Source: Viridibacterium sediminicola
GTDB taxonomy: Bacteria; Pseudomonadota; Gammaproteobacteria; Burkholderiales; Rhodocyclaceae
DNA length: 64,000 bases
Assembly: GCF_039631295.1 (NCBI RefSeq)
Contig: NZ_JBDIVE010000005.1
Location: 186,001 to 250,000 of the forward strand
Reading direction: 5' to 3'
Shown: positions 56,144-64,000 of the stretch, piece by piece
How positions within the stretch are numbered: position 1 is the first letter of the stretch
Layout: each line of letters opens with the position of its first letter
Program-made: the position numbers and the translations under genes
The notes under the pieces: generated by a model
The model's database searches: none
What the model saw: only the letters and a program-made list of their open reading frames with translations
What the model was told of the DNA's origin: nothing

Positions 56144-57397
56144 TCAGCCCTGTGACGCGGCCATGATCAGCGGCACGCGCATCTCGCCACGCGACAAGCC
56201 GCCATGCACACCGAGCATCGGCAGGCCGCCCTCGCCGGGCAAACGGTCAATCACGGTCCAGTCATCACGCGGAATCAGCAACCAGTCACCGCAGCGACGC
56301 TGCGCCACCGCATTGTCGCCCGGCCCGAACAGACCGCTGGCAATCGCCCGCTGTGCCGGCATGGCGTACAGCACATCGCCCAGGCGCTCGCTGACGCGTG
56401 CGCCAAAGCTCTGCTGGTAAGCCGGCTTGACGTGGCAGTAGGCAACACGCCGCTCGCCGCTCAAAGGCGAGCTGAGCATCGCGTAGAGATCGGCATGCGC
56501 CGAGAGCACGATCTGCCGCTGCGGCGGATTGTCGATGAAGCCGTGATCAGCCGAAACGACGAACTGCGCCTCGGGCAGCAGGCTGCGCATCTTTGCATAG
56601 GTGTGATCGAGCATCGCCAGCACGCTGCGCGACTGGGGCGACTCCATGCCGAAGTCGTGCCCCGAGGCATCGAGCATCGGCGTGTAGGCATACACGAACT
56701 TCTGCCGGCGGCCCGCAGCATCAAGCTCGCGGGCGGCGCGAAAAACGCTCCACGCGAGGCTGTCCAGCGTCTCGTAGGGATGTACCACCGCATCGCGGCG
56801 ATGATGGTTGCTGTAGGGGCCGCTGGCCAGCTCCGGCAAGGTGACGAAGCGGGCCGCGCGCTGCGCGGTCTGCAGCATCGGCGGCGTCTGCAGCAGGCGC
56901 GCCAGCAAGGCCTCGTCACGCACGGCACAGCCGGCGCGATGGCGCATCGGCAAAGGCGCGACGATGGCATCGCTCTGCGCATCATGCACATACCAGCCCA
57001 GCAGGCCATGAATGGCCGCAGGCTGGGCCGTCATCAGGGTGGTGATGGCAGTCGCCGTGGTCGAGGGAAAGACCGAGCTCAGCGCGCCGACGCGGTCGTG
57101 CCAAAGGGTCGGTGCGATATCCCGATTGCGCGACAGGAAATCGTCGCCGAGGCCATCGATCAGGAAGAACACCAGGGTGTCGCTGCCCTGCCAGCGCGAG
57201 GACGCGGCGCTGCCATCGGGCAGCAGCAGATCGGCATAATCTTCTCGCACCGTGGCACCGCAGCTGCGCGCCAGGGCGACAGCCAGATTGAACAGCCCCT
57301 GCCCGGCATAATCCGGCCAGCTCACGCCATCGGCATACCAGTCCGCCGGCAGGCCTGTCTGTTCTGACAGGCCGGAGTTATTCGTGCACATCAACAT
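56144..57397 (-). CDS. Alkaline phosphatase-superfamily phosphodiesterase (NPP-like)
   Basis: This 417-residue protein belongs to the type I phosphodiesterase/nucleotide pyrophosphatase family. The metal and nucleophile sites are visible: FFLIDGLGDDF, FPSTTATAITTLMT (nucleophile Thr), the Asp/His of LDASGHDFG, and VSADHGF. There is no evident signal peptide, so it is probably cytosolic. The substrate is not known; nucleotides or phosphonates are possible. The second Met (two codons in) is an alternative start. Confidence 0.85.
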   Translation of the reverse strand: MLMCTNNSGLSEQTGLPADWYADGVSWPDYAGQGLFNLAVALARSCGATVREDYADLLLPDGSAASSRWQGSDTLVFFLIDGLGDDFLSRNRDIAPTLWHDRVGALSSVFPSTTATAITTLMTAQPAAIHGLLGWYVHDAQSDAIVAPLPMRHRAGCAVRDEALLARLLQTPPMLQTAQRAARFVTLPELASGPYSNHHRRDAVVHPYETLDSLAWSVFRAARELDAAGRRQKFVYAYTPMLDASGHDFGMESPQSRSVLAMLDHTYAKMRSLLPEAQFVVSADHGFIDNPPQRQIVLSAHADLYAMLSSPLSGERRVAYCHVKPAYQQSFGARVSERLGDVLYAMPAQRAIASGLFGPGDNAVAQRRCGDWLLIPRDDWTVIDRLPGEGGLPMLGVHGGLSRGEMRVPLIMAASQG

Positions 57398-57486
57398 TCA
57401 AGACACCAGGCTGGCCTACGGAGACAGAGGCAGCCGCGACCTTAACGAGCACGACAGGGCAATACAAGCTGCGCTGCGGCAAGTAG

Positions 57487-57528
57487 AAAAAAACAAGGGG
57501 AAGACCACGATCGTGGCTTCCCCTTTTT
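57487..57528 (-). terminator. Terminator of the tRNA operon
   Basis: GGGGAAG/CTTCCCC arms flank a CACGATCGTG core; read on the minus strand a T-rich run follows. It lies four bases past the last tRNA. Confidence 0.85.
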
Positions 57529-57531
57529 ATT

Positions 57532-57607
57532 TGGAGCGGGAGACGAGTCTCGAACTCGCGACCTCAACCTTGGCAAGGTTGCGCTCTACCAACTGAGCTA
57601 CTCCCGC
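57532..57607 (-). tRNA. tRNA-Gly (GCC), second copy
   Basis: This 76-nt cloverleaf starts GCGGGAGTAGCTC and ends CTCCCGCTCCA with encoded CCA; the anticodon loop TTGCCAA gives GCC. The sequence is identical to the other tRNA-Gly at 57780. Confidence 0.97.
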
Positions 57608-57656
57608 AAAACCTTTGCAGCCAGACTACGCTGCCAAACCTGTACAGCAAAACCCC

Positions 57657-57730
57657 TGGAGGCGCGGGCCGGAGTCGAACCGACCTACACGGATTTGCAA
57701 TCCGGTGCATAACCGCTTTGCTACCGCGCC
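57657..57730 (-). tRNA. tRNA-Cys (GCA)
   Basis: This 74-nt cloverleaf has the acceptor arm GGCGCGG/CCGCGCC, anticodon loop TTGCAAA (GCA) and encoded CCA. It lies between two tRNA-Gly genes. Confidence 0.97.
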
Positions 57731-57744
57731 ACGACTTGTACAAC

Positions 57745-57771
57745 TAAAAAGGGAAAGCCGGGCTTTCCCTT
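57745..57771 (-). terminator. Terminator-like hairpin inside the tRNA cluster
   Basis: GGGAAAGCC/GGCTTTCCC pairs around a tiny loop, followed on the minus strand by TTTTTAG. It lies between the first tRNA-Gly and tRNA-Cys and may partly terminate or act as a processing structure. Confidence 0.7.
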
Positions 57772-57779
57772 TGCGAATC

Positions 57780-57855
57780 TGGAGCGGGAGACGAGTCTCG
57801 AACTCGCGACCTCAACCTTGGCAAGGTTGCGCTCTACCAACTGAGCTACTCCCGC
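57780..57855 (-). tRNA. tRNA-Gly (GCC), first copy
   Basis: This is the same 76-nt sequence as the copy at 57532, with encoded CCA. It begins 58 bases after the pgsA stop, so it is probably processed from the uvrC-pgsA transcript or its own promoter. Confidence 0.97.
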
Positions 57856-57913
57856 AATGGAGGTGCGCATTGTAATGCACTTGGCGCCAATGTCAAGCAC
57901 CACTTGCAATATT

Positions 57914-58483
57914 TCACGCACCGCGACGTAAATCGGGCGCCGCACGGCGCAGGTAATAGACCATCGACCAGACCGTCAGCACGGCCGCAATGAACAACAG
58001 CACCTGTCCGCTACGCAGAATGGGCAAGCCGAACAGGTCATCCGCAAACAGCAGCATCGGGATCGCCGTCATCTGCGCAGCCGTCTTCAGCTTGCCGATG
58101 AAGGACACCGCCACACTCTTGGCAGCGCCCATCTTGGCCATCCATTCGCGCAGCGCGGAGATGGTGATCTCGCGGCCGATGATGACAAAGGCAAACAGCG
58201 CATCGCAGCGCTCCAGCTGCACCAGGGCGACCAGCGCGGCCGACACCATCAGCTTGTCGGCCACCGGGTCGAGAAAGGCGCCGAAGGCGGACGTCTGCTG
58301 CCAGCTGCGTGCCAGATAACCATCCAGCCAGTCGGTGATTGCCGCGATGACGAAGACCACACAGGCGATGATGTTCTGGTGATGCAGACTCAGTACGCTC
58401 TCCGGCAGATAAAACACGCCGATGACGACCGGAATCAGCACGATGCGCGCCCAGGTGAGCAGGATGGGAACATTATTGAACAT
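57914..58483 (-). CDS. pgsA: CDP-diacylglycerol-glycerol-3-phosphate 3-phosphatidyltransferase
   Basis: This 189-residue inner-membrane enzyme makes phosphatidylglycerol phosphate. It has the CDP-alcohol phosphatidyltransferase signature DGYLARSWQQTSAFGAFLDP-VADK (Asp-rich metal site) and four hydrophobic helices. It follows uvrC by six bases and precedes the tRNA cluster, the same context as uvrC-pgsA-glyW-cysT in E. coli. Confidence 0.96.
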   Translation of the reverse strand: MFNNVPILLTWARIVLIPVVIGVFYLPESVLSLHHQNIIACVVFVIAAITDWLDGYLARSWQQTSAFGAFLDPVADKLMVSAALVALVQLERCDALFAFVIIGREITISALREWMAKMGAAKSVAVSFIGKLKTAAQMTAIPMLLFADDLFGLPILRSGQVLLFIAAVLTVWSMVYYLRRAAPDLRRGA

Positions 58484-58489
58484 AGGGGG

Positions 58490-60292
58490 CTAACGCAGCG
58501 CGTTGTAGATTTGTTCCGCGATTTTACGATTGATCCCTTCAACGCGGCATAAATCTTCGACCGTCGCTTCTTTGACGCCGGCCAGACCGCCGAAGGTCTC
58601 GATGAGTTTCTTGCGCCGCGTCGGCCCGATGCCGGGAATATCCTCCAGCTTGGAGGTCAGGCGCGTCTTGCTGCGCCGTGCGCGCATGCCGGTAATCGCG
58701 AAGCGGTGCGCCTCGTCACGCACGATCTGGATCAGGTGCAGCGCCGGATGCTCGCCGCCGAGCAGCTGCGGTTCGCGCCCGTCCGGATGGATCAGCTGCT
58801 CCAGGCCGGCCTTGCGCGCCTCGCCCTTGGCCACGCCGATCATGTTGATGCTGGTCAGGCCCAGCTCGCTGAGCACTTCCCAGGCCACACCGATCTGGCC
58901 CTTGCCGCCGTCGATGAGGATCAGGTCCGGCCGCACGCCCTCGCCCGCCGCCACCTTTTCGTAACGCCGCGTCAGCGCCTGGCGCATCGCCGCGTAATCG
59001 TCGCCGGGTTCGATGCCGCTGATGTTGAAGCGCCGGTATTCCGACTTCTTCATGCCCTCGCCCTCCCACACCACGCAGGAGGCCACAGTGGCCTCGCCCT
59101 GGGTGTGGCTGATGTCGAAGCACTCGATGCGCCGTGGCGCCTCGGCAAGGCCCAGCGCCTGGCGCAGGGCTTCGAGCTGATGGGTGGCGCGGCCCGACTC
59201 GCGCAGCCGCGTCTCGATGGCCAGGCCGGCGTTGAGCTGCGCCATCTCGACCCAGGCTCGCTCGTTCTGAAAGCGCGCCGCAATCACGATGGGCGTGCGC
59301 TCCACGACCTCGGCGAGGACCGCCTGCACGGTGTCGCTCTCCGCGCCGTCGACGACCAGCTTGGCTGGCGCGGGATGATCCAGATAATGTTGCTCGACGA
59401 AGGCCAGCAGCGCATCGGCCGGCGACAGCCCTTCGCCGCCGGCTTGCGGAAACTGCGGCCGATCACCGAGGTGACGGCCGCCGCGCACCATGGCCAGATT
59501 GACGCAGACCAGACCGCCCTGCTGCACGGCGACGATGACATCGACGTCCTCGTCCTTGCCCGAGTCGACATGCTGCTTGTGCAGCACGGTCTGCAAGGCG
59601 CGGATCTGGTCGCGGAATACCGCCGCTTCCTCGAAGGCAAAGCGATCCGCGGCCTCCTGCATGCGCACGCCCAGATTGTCGATCACATCCGAATGGCGAC
59701 CATCGAGGAACAGCGTCGCCAGGCGCACATCATTAGCGTACTGCGCCTTGTCGATCAGGCCCACGCAGGGCGCGGTACAGCGCTTGATCTGGTGCAGCAA
59801 GCAGGGCCGCGAGCGATTGCGATAGACCGATTCCTCGCAGGTGCGCAGCATGAACAGGCGCTGCAGGAGCTGCACGCTCTCGCGCGCCGCCCAACCCGAG
59901 GGATACGGCCCGAAGTAGCGCACGCCCTTCTCGAAGGCGCCGCGGTAGTAGAACAGGCGCGGCGCTTCGTCGCCCGAGATGGCGATGTAGGGATAGCTCT
60001 TGTCGTCGCGGAACAGGATGTTGAAGCGCGGCTTGAGCGATTTGATGAGATTGTTTTCGAGAATCAGCGCCTCGGCCTCGGAGCGCACGGCGGTGATGTC
60101 CACGCGCTCGATGCGCGCCACCATCATGGCGATGCGCGGGCTGGGGTGATTCTTCTGGAAATAGCTCGATACGCGGCGCTTGAGGTTCTTCGCCTTGCCG
60201 ACGTAGAGCACCTCTTCATTGGCCCCGATCATGCGATACACGCCGGGGCTCTCGGTCAGACCGGGCAGGAAGGATTTTGCGTCGAAACTCAT
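58490..60292 (-). CDS. uvrC: Excinuclease ABC subunit C
   Basis: This 600-residue nuclease subunit makes both incisions in nucleotide excision repair. The N-terminal GIY-YIG domain (GVYRMIGANEEVLYVGKAKN) cuts 3', a UVR motif lies near 200-235 (RFAFEEAAVFRDQIRAL), the RNase-H-like domain (about 370-530; IECFDISHTQGE, LILIDGGKGQ) cuts 5', and helix-hairpin-helix motifs end the protein (LEDIPGIGPTRRKKL). Length fits the family. It is upstream of pgsA in the same orientation. Confidence 0.97.
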   Translation of the reverse strand: MSFDAKSFLPGLTESPGVYRMIGANEEVLYVGKAKNLKRRVSSYFQKNHPSPRIAMMVARIERVDITAVRSEAEALILENNLIKSLKPRFNILFRDDKSYPYIAISGDEAPRLFYYRGAFEKGVRYFGPYPSGWAARESVQLLQRLFMLRTCEESVYRNRSRPCLLHQIKRCTAPCVGLIDKAQYANDVRLATLFLDGRHSDVIDNLGVRMQEAADRFAFEEAAVFRDQIRALQTVLHKQHVDSGKDEDVDVIVAVQQGGLVCVNLAMVRGGRHLGDRPQFPQAGGEGLSPADALLAFVEQHYLDHPAPAKLVVDGAESDTVQAVLAEVVERTPIVIAARFQNERAWVEMAQLNAGLAIETRLRESGRATHQLEALRQALGLAEAPRRIECFDISHTQGEATVASCVVWEGEGMKKSEYRRFNISGIEPGDDYAAMRQALTRRYEKVAAGEGVRPDLILIDGGKGQIGVAWEVLSELGLTSINMIGVAKGEARKAGLEQLIHPDGREPQLLGGEHPALHLIQIVRDEAHRFAITGMRARRSKTRLTSKLEDIPGIGPTRRKKLIETFGGLAGVKEATVEDLCRVEGINRKIAEQIYNALR

Positions 60293-60323
60293 GGCCGGCA
60301 GTGTAGCGCCTTTGCGGCAGCGC

Positions 60324-61355
60324 TCAGCCCAGCGACTGCACGCCGGCCCAGGCCGCCTGGAAGCGCGGGCTCAGTGCCAGCTGCTCGGGGCTGGGGCGGC
60401 CGGCAGGCCGCAGCGCTTCGATGCGCTGGCTGCTGCGCGCGGCGAAGTCAGGCTGCCAGCGCGTGAGCAGATCAGCGGTGAGATCGGGGCGATTGCACAC
60501 CAGCACCATGTCGCAACCGGCGCTGAGTGCCGCATCGGCGCGCGCGACGATGTCGCCGGCCACGGTCGCTCCTTCCATGGTCAGGTCGTCGCTGAAAATC
60601 ACGCCATCGAAACCCAGGCGCGTGCGCAGCACATCCTGCAGCCAGAAGCGCGAGAACCCGGCCGGTTGCGGATCAATCGCGGAATAGATCACGTGCGCCG
60701 GCATCACGCCACTCATCACCGTCTTGAGTACGTGGCGGTAAGGCACGATGTCGGCATGCCAGAGCTGCTCGAATTCGCGCTCATCGACCGGCATCGCAAC
60801 ATGCGAATCGGCGGCTGCGAAACCATGCCCCGGAAAGTGCTTGCCGACCGCGCCCATGCCCGACTCGCGCAGGCCCAGCATCAGCGCATAGGCCAGCTCG
60901 GCAGTGATGTCCGGATCGCTGTGAAAGGCGCGGTCGCCGATCACCGAGCTATGGCCGTAGTCCAGATCGAGCACCGGCGTGAAGGAGAGATCGACGCCTG
61001 CCGCGAGCAGCTCGGACGCCAGCACAAAGCCCGTATCCTGCGCCAGGCGCCGCGCCAGATGCGCGTCCTGCGCCCACACCTCGCCGAGGCGGCGCATCGC
61101 CGGCAGGCGCGTGAAACCGCTGCGGAAGCGCTGCACGCGACCACCTTCGTGATCGACCGTGATGATCAGCGCTGGCGAGCGCAGGGCATGGATCTCGGCA
61201 CACAAGGCGGCGAGCTGGTCCGGGTCGGCATAGTTGCGCGTGAACAGGATCACCCCGCCGACCAGCGGATGCTGCAGGACGGCGCGCTCGGCATCGCTCA
61301 GCGCCAGACCGGCGACATCGCACATCACCGGGCCGAGAGGCATTTGTAGGGCCAT
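60324..61355 (-). CDS. nagZ: Beta-N-acetylhexosaminidase
   Basis: This 343-residue cytosolic family-3 glycosidase removes GlcNAc from 1,6-anhydro-muropeptides in cell-wall recycling. Signature GAVGKHFPGHGFAAADSH carries the catalytic-loop His and Asp, and GVIFSDDLTMEGA the nucleophile Asp. EGGRVQRFRSGFTRLPAM is family-typical. It lies two bases after the acpS stop, completing recO-pdxJ-acpS-nagZ. Confidence 0.96.
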   Translation of the reverse strand: MALQMPLGPVMCDVAGLALSDAERAVLQHPLVGGVILFTRNYADPDQLAALCAEIHALRSPALIITVDHEGGRVQRFRSGFTRLPAMRRLGEVWAQDAHLARRLAQDTGFVLASELLAAGVDLSFTPVLDLDYGHSSVIGDRAFHSDPDITAELAYALMLGLRESGMGAVGKHFPGHGFAAADSHVAMPVDEREFEQLWHADIVPYRHVLKTVMSGVMPAHVIYSAIDPQPAGFSRFWLQDVLRTRLGFDGVIFSDDLTMEGATVAGDIVARADAALSAGCDMVLVCNRPDLTADLLTRWQPDFAARSSQRIEALRPAGRPSPEQLALSPRFQAAWAGVQSLG

Positions 61356-61357
61356 GA

Positions 61358-61741
61358 TTACTTGCTCTGTTGTTCAATGATGGCAAAGGCGACGACGTAT
61401 TCCTTTTCGTCGCTGATCGACAGCTGGGCCGACAGGCCGCGCTGCTGCATGAGGGCATCGAGCTCGGTATTGAGGGCGTACAGCGGCTTGCCCAGATCAT
61501 CGTGGGCGACCGCTACCGTCTGCAGGCTGACGATGCCGCGCAGGCCCGTGCCAAAGGCCTTGGAGAAGGCTTCCTTGGCGGCAAAGCGCTTGGCGATGAA
61601 GCGCGCCGGATCCTGCGCACGCGCAAGCTCCTCCCGCTCGGCCGGGGTCAGCAACATCTCGCCGTAGCGCTCGCCGTGGCGAGCGAGGCCTGCACGGATA
61701 CGCTCGACCGCGACGATGTCGGTGCCGATGCCGTAAATCAC
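61358..61741 (-). CDS. acpS: Holo-[acyl-carrier-protein] synthase
   Basis: This 127-residue enzyme transfers 4'-phosphopantetheine from CoA to acyl carrier protein. The family motifs are MIYGIGTDIVAVERI (metal Asp) and RFIAKRFAAKEAFSKAFGTG (Glu). It starts with GTG, whose G is the last base of the pdxJ stop (TAGTG). Confidence 0.96.
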   Translation of the reverse strand: MIYGIGTDIVAVERIRAGLARHGERYGEMLLTPAEREELARAQDPARFIAKRFAAKEAFSKAFGTGLRGIVSLQTVAVAHDDLGKPLYALNTELDALMQQRGLSAQLSISDEKEYVVAFAIIEQQSK

Positions 61742-62496
61742 TACGCAGTTCCGCTGCTGGCTTCGCGCATCAGGCGCTTCATTTCAGCGACCGCTTCGCG
61801 CAAACCAACGAACACCGCACGACTGACGATGGCGTGACCGATATGCAGTTCGCGAATTTCCGGCAAGGCCGCCACCGGCTGCACATTGAAGTAGTTGAGC
61901 GCGTGGCCGGCATTGAAGCGCATGTCCAGCTCGACAATGGCGTGACCGGCGGCGCGGATCTTGTCCAGCTCGGCCAGCACGGCCGGGCTGCGCGCATCGC
62001 GGCCGCGCGAGAAGAAGGCATGGGCATACGGGCCGGTGTGGATTTCACAGACGCGCGCGCCAATGCGGGCGGCGGCCTCGACCTGAGCGATCTCCGGGTC
62101 GATGAACACACTGGTCATGATGCCGGCATCGGCGAGGCGGGCAATCACGTCTTTCAGGCGCGCTTCCTGCGCAACGATGTCGAGGCCGCCCTCGGTGGTC
62201 ACTTCCTGGCGCCCCTCGGGCACCAGCATGGCCATTTCCGGCTTGATCTCGCAGGCGATGCCGACCATCTCGTCGGTGGCCGCCATTTCGAGATTGAGCT
62301 TGATGTGGGTGAGCTCGCGCAGGCGGCGCACGTCCTTGTCCTGGATATGCCGACGGTCTTCACGCAGGTGCACGGTGATGCCATCGGCGCCGCCCAGATG
62401 CGCTTCGACAGCGGCCCACACGGGGTCTGGTTCATAGGTACGGCGCGCCTGACGGATGGTCGCGACGTGATCGATATTGACGCCTAGTTCAATCAT
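61741..62496 (-). CDS. pdxJ: Pyridoxine 5'-phosphate synthase
   Basis: This 251-residue enzyme condenses 1-deoxyxylulose 5-phosphate with 3-amino-2-oxopropyl phosphate to pyridoxine 5'-phosphate. Motifs: ELGVNIDHVATIRQARR, GADGITVHLREDRRHI, LVPEGRQEVTTEGGLD, VSVFIDPE (here TSVFIDPE), EIHTGPYA and NAGHALNYFNV. It overlaps recO (TAATG) and acpS, so the block is one transcript. Confidence 0.97.
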   Translation of the reverse strand: MIELGVNIDHVATIRQARRTYEPDPVWAAVEAHLGGADGITVHLREDRRHIQDKDVRRLRELTHIKLNLEMAATDEMVGIACEIKPEMAMLVPEGRQEVTTEGGLDIVAQEARLKDVIARLADAGIMTSVFIDPEIAQVEAAARIGARVCEIHTGPYAHAFFSRGRDARSPAVLAELDKIRAAGHAIVELDMRFNAGHALNYFNVQPVAALPEIRELHIGHAIVSRAVFVGLREAVAEMKRLMREASSGTA

Positions 62497-63230
62497 TACA
62501 GTTCCTGTAAGTCCATCAAGATCCGGCGCGACTCCAGCGGCTGCGCGCCCAGGTAGTGCTGCAAGAGGCGACGCATCAGGCTCTTGGCTTGCGCCAGGGT
62601 TTCAGCGTCGGAGAAATCATCGCGGGCCATGGCCAGCAGGCAGCGGCCGCTCATCAGCGGCAGATCGCTCATCTTATCGTCAATCAGCCCCTGCGCCGCA
62701 AGCACGCCATGCTCAAGCATGAAAACGTAGCGCCCCTCCGGCTGCACCGCTTCGCCCGTATCGGCGAGCACATCGAGCGTCAGGCCGTAACCGAGTTCCT
62801 GCAGCAAGGCCAGCTCGAAACTGCGCAGCAAGGGTGCCGTCGCACTGCCTGCCGCCAGGGCACGCATGGTTTGCGCGTAGCGCTCGAAGAGCTGCGGATG
62901 CGGATCTTCGCGCGGCAAAAGGCGCAGCATCAATTCGTTGAGGTAGTAACCGCAGAGCAAGGCCAGGCCGACCAGCAAGGCCTGGCCGCCCTGCCAGTAG
63001 GCGCCGGTGAGGGTTTTGACCTCGCTCTTGCCAGTCCAGCTCACGGCCAGCGGCTGGAAGGCCATCAGCACGCCACGCAGCGCCGAACCGGGCCGCCGCG
63101 CGCCCTTGGCCACCAGCGGCAAGCGGCCATGATCGCGCGTGAAGACTTCGACGATCAGGCTGGTTTCACGCCAGGGATAGGTGTGCAGGACAAAGGAATG
63201 AGCGTCTTCGACGCGCAGGCGAGTCACCAT
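62496..63230 (-). CDS. recO: DNA repair protein RecO
   Basis: This 244-residue recombination mediator helps load RecA on SSB-coated gaps. It has an N-terminal OB fold (HSFVLHTYPWRETSLIVEVF, then RLPLVAKGARRPGS) and a C-terminal helical domain with LLRSFELALLQELGYG. The zinc cysteines of some RecOs are absent, as in other proteobacteria. It is tightly coupled to pdxJ; era lies upstream. Confidence 0.94.
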   Translation of the reverse strand: MVTRLRVEDAHSFVLHTYPWRETSLIVEVFTRDHGRLPLVAKGARRPGSALRGVLMAFQPLAVSWTGKSEVKTLTGAYWQGGQALLVGLALLCGYYLNELMLRLLPREDPHPQLFERYAQTMRALAAGSATAPLLRSFELALLQELGYGLTLDVLADTGEAVQPEGRYVFMLEHGVLAAQGLIDDKMSDLPLMSGRCLLAMARDDFSDAETLAQAKSLMRRLLQHYLGAQPLESRRILMDLQEL

Positions 63231-63240
63231 GAAACTGATT

Positions 63241-63388
63241 CACCGCAAAGGCGCAAAGAGAACGCGAAGGGCCGCTAAGAAGCTCAAAGTCTTGTTCATC
63301 CGATCAAAGCTTGCCTGAAAGATACCGCAATTCACTTCGCGCAGCCTTGGCAGCCCTTTGCATGGCCTTTGCGCCTGTGCGCTGCGGA
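63241..63388. repeat. Single copy of the CGCGAAG/CCTTTGCG inverted repeat family between era and recO
   Basis: The left arm CCGCAAAGGCGCAAAG...CGCGAAGGGCCGC and the right arm CCTTTGCATGGCCTTTGCGC...GCGG are imperfect inverses. It separates two genes of an otherwise tight conserved block, so it is an insertion. Confidence 0.75.
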
Positions 63389-63394
63389 CAAGGA

Positions 63395-64000
63395 TTACTC
63401 GTAGCCCAAAGACTTCAATGCGCGCTCGTCGTCGGCCCAGCCACTCTTCACCTTGACCCAGACTTCGAGATAGACCTTGCCGTCGAAGAGCTTTTCCATG
63501 TCGATGCGCGCCTCGGTCGAGATACGCTTGAGATGCTGGCCGCCCTTGCCGATGACCATCGCCTTGTGGGCGGCCTTGTCGACGATCACGGCGGCGAAGA
63601 TCTTGCGCAGATTGCCTTCGACCTCGAACTTCTCGATTTCCACCGCCATGCCATACGGCAGCTCTTCACCGAGCAGGCGGAACAGTTTCTCGCGGATGAA
63701 TTCGGCCGCCAGGAAGCGCTCGGAACGATCAGTGATGTCGTCCTCGCCGAACACCGGTTCGCCTTCCGGCAAATACTTGGCGAAGGTGCGCAGCAGCTCT
63801 TCGGCATTGTTGCCGCGCTGGGCGCTGATCGGCACCATGTCGGCGAAGGGATACTCGGCGGCCATCTTCTCAAGGAAGGGCAGCACCTCGTTCTTCTCTT
63901 CGAGCAGGTCGATCTTGTTGATCACCAGCACGACCTTGCTGCCCTCGGGCATCAGGTCGAGCACCTGTTTGTCCTCGGGGCCGAAACGCCCGGCCTCGAT
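63395..64000 (-). CDS. era: GTPase Era, C-terminal part (5' end outside window)
   Basis: About 201 C-terminal residues are in the window, and the frame runs off the right edge. The end of the GTPase domain is visible (VLVINKIDLLEEK, the NKxD motif; PISAQRGNNAEELL), then the KH domain (about the last 75 residues, with VIGKGGQHLKRIS). Era binds 16S rRNA and matures the small ribosomal subunit. It is the first gene of the era-recO-pdxJ-acpS-nagZ block. Confidence 0.96.
   Translation of the reverse strand: MEAGRFGPEDKQVLDLMPEGSKVVLVINKIDLLEEKNEVLPFLEKMAAEYPFADMVPISAQRGNNAEELLRTFAKYLPEGEPVFGEDDITDRSERFLAAEFIREKLFRLLGEELPYGMAVEIEKFEVEGNLRKIFAAVIVDKAAHKAMVIGKGGQHLKRISTEARIDMEKLFDGKVYLEVWVKVKSGWADDERALKSLGYE

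Overview
The window looks like chromosomal DNA of a GC-rich Gram-negative bacterium, most likely a betaproteobacterium of the Rhodocyclales/Neisseriales type. I base this on gene order (era-recO-pdxJ-acpS-nagZ, uvrC-pgsA-tRNA, divergent gloB/methyltransferase-rnhA, mltD), a monomeric isocitrate dehydrogenase, a fused pabBC, and outer-membrane TonB-dependent machinery. Family assignments come from reading motifs and were not confirmed by any search.

Layout. 0-9.5 kb: end of a FtsX-type ABC efflux system (permease, ATPase, membrane-fusion lipoprotein), a pirin, oligopeptidase B, a response-regulator/TPR protein with an odd receiver, and isocitrate dehydrogenase. 9.5-13.8 kb: accessory DNA with an orphan lipoprotein, an internally deleted IS1111-group element sitting inside a REP sequence, rpiB, four tandem copies of a ~160-bp inverted repeat, and a periplasmic retropepsin-like protein. 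14-37 kb: a large nucleic-acid and nucleoside scavenging region. 37-40.8 kb: AT-richer accessory DNA with three REPIN-like inverted REP pairs, a DUF2971 gene, small ORFs and a RES/Xre toxin-antitoxin pair. 40.8-64 kb: mostly housekeeping genes (ada-like and alkB repair genes, aceB, rnhA, gloB, a diguanylate cyclase, mltD, pabBC, dusC, an alkaline-phosphatase-superfamily enzyme, a tRNA-Gly/Cys/Gly cluster, pgsA, uvrC, nagZ, acpS, pdxJ, recO, era).

The most interesting part is the 14-37 kb region. Read from outside to inside it could be a complete route from extracellular DNA/RNA to central metabolism: a surface or secreted lipoprotein nuclease with an EEP domain; a TonB-dependent receptor with its own ExbD, TonB and ExbB; a single polypeptide joining an S1/P1 nuclease to a 5'-nucleotidase, which could turn oligonucleotides into nucleosides plus phosphate; a BMP-family nucleoside ABC importer; then adenosine deaminase, cytidine deaminase, purine nucleoside phosphorylase, thymidine phosphorylase, phosphopentomutase, deoxyribose-phosphate aldolase and ribose-5-phosphate isomerase B. 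A LacI-family regulator is encoded in the importer operon. The perfect palindrome GCAAACGTTTGC occurs in front of the importer operon and twice in front of the exbD-tonB-receptor-exbB-nuclease operon, which suggests that one regulator governs both. A phytase-like lipoprotein with a Pho-box-like promoter closes the region. Individual families are known; the integrated, co-regulated outer-membrane-to-cytoplasm arrangement and the substrate of the receptor are inferences.
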